This document shows, piece after piece, positions 44,390 through 53,631 of a stretch of 64,000 bases of DNA. The stretch is from Sterolibacterium sp964437515 (GTDB taxonomy: Bacteria > Pseudomonadota > Gammaproteobacteria > Burkholderiales > Rhodocyclaceae): contig CAYTHB010000002.1 in NCBI GenBank assembly GCA_964437515.1, forward strand, positions 1 to 64,000, in the 5' to 3' direction. Numbering within the stretch: the first letter of the stretch is position 1; the number at the start of each line of letters is the position of its first letter. A program made the position numbers and the translations under genes. The notes below the pieces were generated by a model that saw only the letters and a program-made list of their open reading frames with translations, had not been told where the DNA came from and searched no databases.

Positions 44390-45109
44390 ATGAATTCTTC
44401 TGATTCCTCACTGGCTTCTTGTTACGCTCTAGTGCCTGCGGCGGGTTGTGGTGCGCGGATGGGAGGGGAGCTGCCCAAGCAGTATCGGCCACTGGCGGGC
44501 AAGCCGATGATTCATCATGCCTTGCAGACTTTGTGTGCTGTTGCGCGCATCAAGCAGGTCTTTGTCGTGCTTTCGGTAGAGGATGTGCTGTGGGCTCAGT
44601 ATGACTGGTCATCCTTGGGAGACAAGCTGGTGCCGCTGTTTTGCGGCGGGGCAACGCGTGCCGACTCGGTGCGTAATGCCTTGCGGGCGACAGCAGCACA
44701 GGTGCATGAGCAGGACTGGGTACTGGTGCATGATGCAGCGCGTCCTTGTCTGGCGACATGGCATGTCGATGCCTTGATCGATGGTGTGTGGGCGGATAAC
44801 GATTGTGAGGGCGGTATATTGGCGGTTCCTGTGGCAGATACGTTGAAACGTGCCGATGCAACGGAGCATATCGCTGCTACGGTAGCGCGCACTGACTTGT
44901 GGCAGGCACAAACGCCACAGATGTTTCGTCACGCGCAACTTCGTCGGGCACTGGAAAGCATGGAAGATTTAAGTGCCATCACCGATGAGGCGAGTGCTAT
45001 GGAACGACAGGGGGCGCGCCCGCGACTGGTCATGTCTGAAATGACCAATCTGAAAGTGACTTATCCGCTGGATCTGCATCTGGCGGAATGGATCTTGCAG
45101 CACAGATAA
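44390..45109 (+). CDS. ispD: 2-C-methyl-D-erythritol 4-phosphate cytidylyltransferase
   Basis: IspD makes CDP-methylerythritol in the MEP pathway to isoprenoids. The 239-residue protein has the nucleotide-binding start V-P-A-A-G-C-G-A-R-M-G, K-Q-Y in the next loop, H-D-A-A-R-P-C in the core and T-P-Q-M-F-R. The start is ATG 44390; an open upstream frame overlaps the tRNA terminator and is not coding. ispF follows by 24 bp, the usual pairing. Confidence 0.94.
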   Translation: MNSSDSSLASCYALVPAAGCGARMGGELPKQYRPLAGKPMIHHALQTLCAVARIKQVFVVLSVEDVLWAQYDWSSLGDKLVPLFCGGATRADSVRNALRATAAQVHEQDWVLVHDAARPCLATWHVDALIDGVWADNDCEGGILAVPVADTLKRADATEHIAATVARTDLWQAQTPQMFRHAQLRRALESMEDLSAITDEASAMERQGARPRLVMSEMTNLKVTYPLDLHLAEWILQHR

Positions 45110-45133
45110 ACAGGAATAATCAGGAGCGCGAAT

Positions 45134-45622
45134 ATGAACATGCCGCTGTTTCGTATCGGTCAAGGGTTTGATGTCCATGCCTTTGCCGAGGGGCGCAAAT
45201 TGATACTCGGTGGCGTGGAAATCCCGTATGAACGGGGCTTGCTAGGGCATTCTGATGCCGATGTGCTGCTCCATGCCGTGACCGATGCGCTGCTCGGTGC
45301 GGCAGGTTTGGGGGATATCGGCAGGCTGTATCCCGATACCGATGCACGGTTTGCTGGTGCCGATAGTCGGGTGCTGTTGCGCGGTGCGGTGGAGGCGGTT
45401 CATGCGGCGGGATGGCGTGTTGGGAATGTTGATGCCACTCTCATTGCACAGATGCCCAAAATTTCGCCTTATGCCGCAGCTATGTGCGCAAACATTGCAG
45501 CCGATCTGCAAATATCGCTGGATGCCGTCAATGTCAAAGGAAAAACAACGGAGCGCCTGGGTTTTGCCGGACGAGGGGAAGGTATTGCCGCCGAGGCGGT
45601 GGCTTTGCTGGTGCGGCAATGA
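45134..45622 (+). CDS. ispF: 2-C-methyl-D-erythritol 2,4-cyclodiphosphate synthase
   Basis: IspF cyclises the CDP-ME 2-phosphate to MEcPP. The 162-residue trimer-forming protein has the metal ligands Asp and His in G-F-D-V-H and the third His in G-H-S-D-A-D-V-L-L-H, plus the conserved K-T-T-E-R-L-G-F end region. GGAG lies 8 bases before ATG 45134. It is the last gene of the ispDF pair and converges on dinB. Confidence 0.95.
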   Translation: MNMPLFRIGQGFDVHAFAEGRKLILGGVEIPYERGLLGHSDADVLLHAVTDALLGAAGLGDIGRLYPDTDARFAGADSRVLLRGAVEAVHAAGWRVGNVDATLIAQMPKISPYAAAMCANIAADLQISLDAVNVKGKTTERLGFAGRGEGIAAEAVALLVRQ

Positions 45623-45652
45623 TGATGTCAATAAAACCGTATTGTGCAAGAC

Positions 45653-45691
45653 GATCGTTCGGATCGTTCGGATCGTTCGGATCATGCGATC
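45653..45691 (+). repeat. 9-bp tandem repeat between ispF and dinB
   Basis: GATCGTTCG occurs three times in direct succession (45653-45679), followed by a degenerate fourth unit GATCATGCG and ATC. It lies between converging genes. It may be a slippage-prone microsatellite or part of a termination region. Confidence 0.9.
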
Positions 45692-45699
45692 AGGGGGCG

Positions 45700-46863
45700 T
45701 TACTGATCTGAATCCAGATTCAATTCACCTTGTATTGGCTCGTGTTGCAAGGCAGGGTCGTCACGCGATTGCAAGGTACTCACACGCACCCCCAGCAGTC
45801 TCAAGCTGCGATCAAGCGGTACACGTTTCAGGCATGAGCCTGCCGCGTGTCGAATGATCGTGGCCGTGGCGGTAGGCTTGGATAGCGTGACATCCCGAGT
45901 CACGGTGTGAAAATCGTCATATCGCAGCTTGATGCCGATGGTGCGTCCGACGCAAGCCTTGCGATCCAGATCAGCGGCGACACGCTGACACAAGGTCGTA
46001 AAAATTTCGCTCAATGTGGCACGGTCATGGCGGGGGTGCAGGTCTCGTTCAAAGGTGGTTTCACGGCTGATGGATTTGGGCATGCTGTGCATCACCAGAG
46101 GACGATCATCCTTGCCGTTGGCGGCCTGATGGAGCCACGCGCCGTAATGGGAACCGAATTGCGCGATCAAAAAAGCGGGATCGGCAGCAGCCAGTTCTCC
46201 GATGGTGTGCAGACCGAGTGCCGCGAGTTTTGCGTTGGCCTTGGGGCCGATACCGTTGATCTTGCGCACTTGCAGTGGCCAGATGCGATGAGGAATATCG
46301 TCCATGCCGAGTATCGTCATGCCGTCAGGCTTTTCCAGATCAGAGGCAATTTTTGAGAGCAGCTTGTTGGGCGTGATGCCGATGGAGCAGCGCAGGCCGG
46401 TAGCCTGATGGACGGCCTGTTTGATGCGTGTGGCAATTTCGCGTGTTTCGCCAGCGATGTGGGTGAGATCGATATAGATTTCGTCGATGCCGCGATCTTC
46501 AATGAGCGGTGCAATATTTGCCACGGCAGCCTTGAACAGGCGTGAGTATTTGCGGTATTCATCGAAATGGGCGGGTAGCAAAATGACATCCGGTGCGAGT
46601 CGTGCGGCTTTCATGATGCCCATGCCTGAATGGATGCCCAGCGCACGCGCTTCGTAGGTCGCCGTCGTGAGCACGCCACGGCCGACATAATCGCGTAATC
46701 GTGCATGGTGAAGCTTGCGAAGGCTGCCGTCGGGTAGACGTTCGGGTTGTTGAGGCAATCTTCCTCCCACAGCCACTGCCTGCCCTTGCAATTCGGGATG
46801 ATTCAGAAGTTCGACTGAGGCAAAGAAGGCATCCATGTTGAGATGGGCGATGCGGCGAGTCAT
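45700..46863 (-). CDS. dinB: DNA polymerase IV (Y family), first catalytic Asp replaced by Asn
   Basis: This is a 387-residue Y-family translesion polymerase. It has the palm/finger start with A-F-F-A-S-V-E, the Asp127-Glu128 pair in R-G-I-D-E-I-Y-I-D-L-T, the thumb helix-hairpin-helix (I-N-G-I-G-P-K-A-N-A-K-L) and a little-finger domain. In DinB proteins the segment before A/C-F-F reads V-D-M-D, whose first Asp binds metal. Here it reads L-N-M-D, with codon AAC at residue 9. Loss of that ligand should abolish or strongly reduce synthesis if the reading is right. The C-terminus lacks an obvious clamp-binding motif at its very end, though L-N-L-D-S is near. Confidence 0.88.
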   Translation of the reverse strand: MTRRIAHLNMDAFFASVELLNHPELQGQAVAVGGRLPQQPERLPDGSLRKLHHARLRDYVGRGVLTTATYEARALGIHSGMGIMKAARLAPDVILLPAHFDEYRKYSRLFKAAVANIAPLIEDRGIDEIYIDLTHIAGETREIATRIKQAVHQATGLRCSIGITPNKLLSKIASDLEKPDGMTILGMDDIPHRIWPLQVRKINGIGPKANAKLAALGLHTIGELAAADPAFLIAQFGSHYGAWLHQAANGKDDRPLVMHSMPKSISRETTFERDLHPRHDRATLSEIFTTLCQRVAADLDRKACVGRTIGIKLRYDDFHTVTRDVTLSKPTATATIIRHAAGSCLKRVPLDRSLRLLGVRVSTLQSRDDPALQHEPIQGELNLDSDQ

Positions 46864-47015
46864 GTCAGCTCATGTCGATGACGAAATGCTGCTTATTTGC
46901 CGTTGTAAGGCGGCCTGTGCCGCTGTGAACGGCACAGACATTCAGTTTCAGACTCAGTTACCGTCACAGCCAGGTATCTGCCCCTTTACTTCAGGAGCAG
47001 ATAGCGCAAGTGGTT

Positions 47016-48551
<1,536 letters not shown>

Positions 48552-48954
48552 CTGTGACTTTCGTTAAGTAATGGCGCGCCATGCAGAATCTGCGCTATTC
48601 CCTGAGGAACAGGCAAAGCTGCGCGGTGTGCGCCCGATGGAACGGGTGCAACGCTAACCATCGAAACAACGAAATAAACAGAGGAACAATAGGTTCTGGA
48701 TTTTGAATCCTGAACTTTGAATTCTGCAAGGTTTCGGCACGCTTCGGCACAAAAGCTTTGCGCCGAAGCGGTGTCTGCGTCAGAGAGCTTGCAGAGTGAC
48801 ACCAGAAGGCGGGAGGGCTTTATCGAGACTGCTAAGGTTTTGCGGTGCTCAAATTTTTACAACGATTTTTACAACGTATTCTTGAAACAAATCTGCATCA
48901 ATATTCATCAATGCAGGGGCAGTATTTTATCTGGAATACGTCGTAATCAGCGAG
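48552..48954 (-). other. Long non-coding gap upstream of rhlE with a stable stem-loop
   Basis: No gene is supported in this 403-bp stretch. It contains a perfect 8-bp stem GCTTCGGC (48741-48748) / GCCGAAGC (48762-48769) around a 13-base loop, and several A/T-rich tracts nearer ychJ. Because rhlE is read leftwards, this could be an mRNA leader, as seen for cold-responsive DEAD-box helicase genes; that is inference. No riboswitch class is recognised. Confidence 0.5.
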
Positions 48955-49371
48955 TTAATCAGGTTCATTTTCGGCCTTGAGGTAGTACCAGCGTCCATCT
49001 TCGCGCACAAAATGGCTGATTTCGTGCAGTCGCTGGGCGCGTCCGCCGATGCGGTAGCGGGCGATGAATTCGACGATGGCGTGATCATCGTCGATGGGCG
49101 TGTGGCGCAGCACTTGCAGGCCGATCCATTTGGGTGCGGGTGTTTCTGCGTTGAGATTGAGCTGCGACGGGCGTGTGGTGATATGCCAGGTGGCGAGCAG
49201 ATAGTCTTCGAGCCCCAGGGCGTAGGCACTGTAACGCGAGCGCATCAGGGCTTCAGCCGTTGCGGCAGGTGCGCCCGCATGACATGTGCCGCAACAGCTA
49301 GCGTAGGGCTGGCCACTGCCGCAAGGGCAGGGCGTATTGGGGGGCTTAATGCCCCGGTTTGGCTTCGACAT
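48955..49371 (-). CDS. ychJ: YchJ-family SEC-C motif protein
   Basis: This 138-residue protein of the UPF0225 (YchJ) family has an N-terminal zinc-binding SEC-C motif, C-P-C-G-S-G-Q-P-Y-A-S-C-C-G, and a NTF2-like remainder with R-Y-S-A-Y-A-L-G and V-E-F-I-A-R-Y-R. The function is not established. The start at 49371 (M-S-K-P-N-R-G) overlaps the rlmJ 3' end by 26 bp, so the two are likely co-transcribed. Confidence 0.88.
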   Translation of the reverse strand: MSKPNRGIKPPNTPCPCGSGQPYASCCGTCHAGAPAATAEALMRSRYSAYALGLEDYLLATWHITTRPSQLNLNAETPAPKWIGLQVLRHTPIDDDHAIVEFIARYRIGGRAQRLHEISHFVREDGRWYYLKAENEPD

Positions 49372-50218
49372 GTTCGAGATGGTAACGGGCATCAGCATTC
49401 AGGCCGAGCTGGCGCACGAGGTAAGGCAGGGTTTGTTCCAGCGCGGCTGCCAGTGTCCAAGGGGGGTTAATGATGAACAGGCCACTCCCTGTCATTCCGG
49501 CGGCCTTGTCAGGGGCATGGCCGACAGTGAGGGAGACATGCAGCCAATGGCGCACTGGCAGGGCTTTGAGTTTCTCAGGGAGTAGGCGCGATTCGGGGCG
49601 GCTGAGTTCTGGATACCAGAGCGCGTAAGTGCCGGTGGCAAAACGCTTCAATGCCTCTTGAAGCGCATGGACGACGGCGCGGTAGTCCTCCTTGATTTCA
49701 TAGGAGGGGTCGATTAGAACCAGCGCGCGTCTGGACGGGGGCGGCAGGAGCGACTTGAGTCCTGCCAGCCCGTCGCTGGGCTGAATCTGGATGCGCCGTC
49801 CGTCCGCAGGAAACTGCTGCGCGAGGAGGGGCAGATCGCTGCTGTGCAGCTCAAAAAGGCGCAGCTTGTCTTCGGCGCGTAGCAGGGTATGGGCGAACCA
49901 CGGTGAGCCGGGGTAGTGGCGTAAATGGGCGGATGATCCTGCATTTTGTGGATTGAGTTGGCGCACGAGGGTGACGTATTCGGCGAGCATTTCCGGTAAA
50001 TCGTCGCGCATCCAGAGACGTTCGATGCCGCCACGATACTCGGCCAACTGAGTGGCATAGCCGCTATCCAGTGCGTACATGCCCGCTCCGGCATGGGTGT
50101 CGACAACCATGCACGGCGTATCTTTGCGCAGCATGTATTGCAGCATGTGTACGAGCACGGCATGTTTCAGAACATCGGCGTGATTGCCGGCATGGAAGGC
50201 GTGGCGGTAGCTGAGCAT
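49346..50218 (-). CDS. rlmJ: 23S rRNA (adenine-2030-N6)-methyltransferase RlmJ
   Basis: RlmJ methylates A2030 of 23S rRNA. The 290-residue protein begins M-L-S-Y-R-H-A-F-H-A-G-N-H-A-D-V-L-K-H, the family hallmark. It contains the AdoMet-binding D-T-H-A-G-A-G-M-Y and the catalytic motif as D-P-S-Y-E, where E. coli has D-P-P-Y-E. The start lies 19 bp left of an interspersed-repeat copy, so promoter sequences for rlmJ may lie in or across that repeat. Confidence 0.93.
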   Translation of the reverse strand: MLSYRHAFHAGNHADVLKHAVLVHMLQYMLRKDTPCMVVDTHAGAGMYALDSGYATQLAEYRGGIERLWMRDDLPEMLAEYVTLVRQLNPQNAGSSAHLRHYPGSPWFAHTLLRAEDKLRLFELHSSDLPLLAQQFPADGRRIQIQPSDGLAGLKSLLPPPSRRALVLIDPSYEIKEDYRAVVHALQEALKRFATGTYALWYPELSRPESRLLPEKLKALPVRHWLHVSLTVGHAPDKAAGMTGSGLFIINPPWTLAAALEQTLPYLVRQLGLNADARYHLEHVEAKPGH

Positions 50219-50237
50219 GGCAGGGGTGTTAGGAATG

Positions 50238-50462
50238 TTAACGTGAAATGCAAAAATCAGAGTCGGGTTGAAGCTTTGAACGTAGCGAGCAAATCAGTAG
50301 CTGCCCCTTGAGGGGGCGTAGGCGGGGTTTCACGGAGCACTGCTCCGTGCCGCCGAAGCCGGACGGCTGTGCAAAGCCGTCCGTGGGGGATGGGTGGGGT
50401 GGGCGTATCGGGTAACGATTATTTCATCCTCTGCGGGTGGAGATGGCTACCATGATCGTTAG
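50238..50462 (+). repeat. Interspersed repeat, copy 4 (long form)
   Basis: This complete 225-bp copy begins TTAACGTGAAAT. A 70-bp insert (50318-50387) contains stem-loops at 50331-50349 and 50360-50383 (9-bp stem CGGACGGCT/AGCCGTCCG, 6-base loop). Four G-runs with loops of 2, 1 and 1 follow (50385-50403), then the 49-bp module at 50413-50461. It fills half of the gap between rlmJ and the arginase fusion; 50463-50660 shows no other feature. Confidence 0.9.
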
Positions 50463-50660
50463 GGTCGAGTCGGTTTCTGGAAGGCGGTGGGGCGCAGTTT
50501 ATCGTGCGAGTGGCGAGCCATTGTCTGGATTCAGTCGTCAATGCTCAAGCCACATGTGCCACAATGATTGTGAATGGAATTGCGGCGGCGATTTTAATTC
50601 ACCCGGCAGGTTTTCTGGGTCGTGAGGCGTTCGTGAGTCAGATCAGCGAAGGAGGGCATC

Positions 50661-52754
50661 ATGGATAGGCAAGTCTTGGCAGTGCGCCTGATCGGTGTCA
50701 GTAATGGCTATGGCGTGCCGCCGGTTTCCAGTGACGCTAGCGCGCAGGCAGCGCAGGCCTTGCAAAGGGCAGATGTGGGGCGCGGGGTGCGGCGTAACCG
50801 GGTGGCTTGTGTCTGGGATGAGTTACTGGATTTGCCGGAAGATGAAGTTTCAGGCTGGGCGCGCGAAACGGCATTGCGTGCCCTCTGTACGCGGTTGGCC
50901 GCGCATGTCGAGGCGGCGGCGCAGAACGGTACGTTTCCGGTGATTCTCAGTGGCGATCATGCGACGGCGGAAGGCGCGTGGCGCGGTATTTCAGCTACTT
51001 GTGCGGTGCTCCCCGGCTTGTTGTGGATCGACGCGCATCTGGATGCCCATACCTCGCTCAGTACGCCTAGCGGCAATCCGCATGGCATGCCGCTGGCGGC
51101 TTTGCTGGGCTGCATGCCTAACCCGTGGAATCAGGCCACGCCGGTCATCGATGCCCGGCGTACCTGTGTGTTTGGTGCGCGCAGTTTTGAAAGCGAAGAG
51201 CTGAAACTGTTGCAGGTGCTGGGCGTGCGGATCTTCGGCATCGAGGAAATCCGCCAGCGCGGCATGGCTGAGAGCTTTGCAGATGCGCTGGCGCATGTGC
51301 GTGGGCTGCATGGTCATGAACAACCCTACGGCATCTCACTCGATCTGGATGCCGTCGATCCATTGCTGGCGCGTGGGGTGAATACGCCGGTGAGTGGCGG
51401 TTTGGAGGCCGAAGCCCTGATCGACGCGCTGCGCGGCCTGGCGCATCAGGCGGATTGTGTCGGCTTTGAAGTCAGCGAATACAACCCGCTGGTGGATGAG
51501 GATTGCCAGACCGCCTTGCTGGTGGAGCGTTTGCTGGAGTCGCTGACTCTGCCTGCGGATGCGGACTTGATGGCAATGGAACAGGCTTATGGCGCGCACA
51601 ACTACGCCCCCTTGCCGGTGGTGCTGACGCGCGGCGCGGGTTGTTATGTGTGGGATGGTGGCGGACGGCGGTATCTGGACATGATGTCGGCGTATTCGGC
51701 GGTGAGCTTCGGTCATGGCCACCCGCGACTGGTTGCCGCACTGACCTTGCAGGCGCAGCGGCTCTCCGTGACTTCGCGTGCCTATGCCAATGACCGCCTG
51801 CCGCTGCTGCTGGCGCGCCTTTCCGAACTTTTCGGTTACGAATCCGCGTTGCCGGTGAATACCGGGCTGGAAGCGGTGGAAACCGCACTCAAAGCGGCGC
51901 GTAAATGGGGGCATCAGGTCAAGGGCATCCGCGCCGATCAGGCGCAGATCATCGCCTGTCGTGGCAATTTTCATGGTCGCTCGATTGCCATCACCGGGCT
52001 TTCTTCGGAGCCGCAATATCGTCAGGGCTTTGGCCCCTATCCGCCGGGGCTGGTGCAGATTGCCTATGGCGATGCGGCTGCGCTGGAGGCCGCCATCACA
52101 CCGGAGACAGCGGCGTTTCTGGTTGAGCCGATACAAGGTGAAGCGGGCATCATCGTGCCGCCTGCTGGTTATTTACGCGCCTGCGCCGACATTTGCCAGC
52201 GGCATAATGTGTTGCTGATTTGCGATGAAGTGCAGACCGGCTTGGGGCGCACAGGAAAATTGCTCGCCGCGTGGCATGAGAATGTGCGCCCCGATGGGGT
52301 GATTCTGGGCAAGGCACTGGGCGGTGGTCTGCTGCCGGTTTCCGCGTTTCTCGCTGACTGGCGAGTGATGGATGTGTTCCGTCCGGGCGATCACGGCAGC
52401 ACCTTCGGCGGCAATGCCCTGGCAGCAGCAGTGGCACTCGAAGCCCTCGACCTGCTGGAAAACCTCGGGCTCGCCGAGCGCGCTACGCAACTCGGCGCGC
52501 ATCTGCTGCAACGCCTGCGTGCTGCGACCTTGCCAGCCGTCAAGGAAATTCGCGGTCGTGGCTTGCTGGTCGGCATCGAGCTTGACCCGCAACGAGCCGA
52601 TGCCCATGAGGTTTGTCTGAAACTGTTGCAGCACGGTGTGCTCAGCAAGGATACGCACGGCACGGTGATCCGCATCGCTCCGCCGCTGGTGATTACAAAG
52701 GATGAACTGGATGCGGGGGTGGATGTGCTGCTGGCGGTGCTGGCAGGCTGTTGA
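50661..52754 (+). CDS. Arginase / ornithine aminotransferase fusion protein
   Basis: One 697-residue polypeptide holds two consecutive arginine-catabolic enzymes. Residues about 1-295 form an arginase with the Mn-binding motifs S-G-D-H (98-100), W-I-D-A-H-L-D-A-H (Asp124, His126, Asp128) and S-L-D-L-D-A-V-D-P (Asp228, Asp230). Residues about 301-697 form an ornithine-oxo-acid aminotransferase that starts Q-A-Y-G-A-H-N-Y-A-P-L-P, with N-T-G-L-E-A-V-E-T-A-L, I-C-D-E-V-Q-T-G-L-G-R-T-G and the PLP Lys551 in L-G-K-A-L-G-G-G. Together they would turn arginine into urea and ornithine, then glutamate semialdehyde. The joint is short (about 10 residues), with no internal stop or frameshift. A strong AAGGAGG lies before ATG 50661. 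No arginine regulator is adjacent. Confidence 0.92.
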   Translation: MDRQVLAVRLIGVSNGYGVPPVSSDASAQAAQALQRADVGRGVRRNRVACVWDELLDLPEDEVSGWARETALRALCTRLAAHVEAAAQNGTFPVILSGDHATAEGAWRGISATCAVLPGLLWIDAHLDAHTSLSTPSGNPHGMPLAALLGCMPNPWNQATPVIDARRTCVFGARSFESEELKLLQVLGVRIFGIEEIRQRGMAESFADALAHVRGLHGHEQPYGISLDLDAVDPLLARGVNTPVSGGLEAEALIDALRGLAHQADCVGFEVSEYNPLVDEDCQTALLVERLLESLTLPADADLMAMEQAYGAHNYAPLPVVLTRGAGCYVWDGGGRRYLDMMSAYSAVSFGHGHPRLVAALTLQAQRLSVTSRAYANDRLPLLLARLSELFGYESALPVNTGLEAVETALKAARKWGHQVKGIRADQAQIIACRGNFHGRSIAITGLSSEPQYRQGFGPYPPGLVQIAYGDAAALEAAITPETAAFLVEPIQGEAGIIVPPAGYLRACADICQRHNVLLICDEVQTGLGRTGKLLAAWHENVRPDGVILGKALGGGLLPVSAFLADWRVMDVFRPGDHGSTFGGNALAAAVALEALDLLENLGLAERATQLGAHLLQRLRAATLPAVKEIRGRGLLVGIELDPQRADAHEVCLKLLQHGVLSKDTHGTVIRIAPPLVITKDELDAGVDVLLAVLAGC

Positions 52755-52772
52755 AGGGTGGAGCACTGTTTT

Positions 52773-53564
52773 TTAGAAGCCCGGATCACCTTTGTGCTCA
52801 CTATCTGGTGCTGACGGCATCAGCCCCAGATAGGCTTCCAGCGAACGCTGGATGGCCTCAGCGACCAGTTGGGTGATGCCGTCGTAAACGCCGGTGATGC
52901 ACGCCTCGTCCAAGGCATCGTAATAAGCCAGGCGATCTTCCTTGTTAATCACGGCGGGCGGATAACCGGCTTTCATCAATTCGAAGTTCAGCAGAAGCCG
53001 CCCGGTACGGCCATTGCCATCGACAAATGGACGAATCTTTACAAACCGGGTGTGCAATTCGGCTGCGCGAATGATCGGGTGTTTCTGGTCTGTTTGGATT
53101 TGTTCGTGCCAGGCGATGAGTTGTCGCATTTCTTCGTCAAGGTGCAGGAAATCCGGAGGGGTCGTGCTTGCGCCAGAGATCACTACGTTCTCACGGCGGT
53201 AGCGGCCAGCCTCCACGTTGTCTATCCCTTTCAAGATCAAGCCATGAATGTTCTTGATTTGCCACTCGCTCAGTGGCTCTTGTTGGGTCACGATCTCTTC
53301 GACGTACAGGATTGCATCGCGATGATTCGTTATCTCGAAGTGTTCACGCAAGGACTTGCCACCGACGGTGATGCCTTCGAGTACGACCTTGGTTTCGCGT
53401 AGGGTCAGTGTATTGCCTTCGATGGCGTTCGAGTGGTAAGTCCATTCCAACGTCAGCTTTTCGCGTAGGCTGGATACGGTATGAGGCGGAAGCGGGCGTG
53501 CAGCATCCAGTTTCGCTTTTTTCGCATCTACTGTCAGTAGTTTGGCTTCCAGTTCGGGGTTCAT
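52773..53564 (-). CDS. Fic-domain protein, catalytic His replaced by Arg
   Basis: This 263-residue class II-type Fic protein carries the N-terminal inhibitory motif S-N-A-I-E-G (Ser45, Glu49). The Fic loop reads I-R-P-F-V-D-G-N-G-R-T-G-R (177-189), where active enzymes have I-H-P-F: the His that activates the target hydroxyl is Arg178 (codon CGT). The anion-binding G-N-G-R and second Arg are intact. AMP transfer is therefore doubtful. The gene stands alone, convergent with the arginase fusion (18 bp) and 67 bp from recJ, which is on the same strand. Confidence 0.9.
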   Translation of the reverse strand: MNPELEAKLLTVDAKKAKLDAARPLPPHTVSSLREKLTLEWTYHSNAIEGNTLTLRETKVVLEGITVGGKSLREHFEITNHRDAILYVEEIVTQQEPLSEWQIKNIHGLILKGIDNVEAGRYRRENVVISGASTTPPDFLHLDEEMRQLIAWHEQIQTDQKHPIIRAAELHTRFVKIRPFVDGNGRTGRLLLNFELMKAGYPPAVINKEDRLAYYDALDEACITGVYDGITQLVAEAIQRSLEAYLGLMPSAPDSEHKGDPGF

Positions 53565-53631
53565 GTGCTAATCCTGTATGTCATGAAGCCAGTGTATCAG
53601 CTTGCATCGTGCGGAATCTCTCTCATTGAAA

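Noticed and set aside
50238..50462. Interspersed repeat as an integron attC site
   Set aside because: It ends in CGTTAG and has inverted arms, but the flanking bases do not fit the GTTRRRY/RYYYAAC core in the copies, no L-box pair is seen, and copies are far apart between ordinary core genes.
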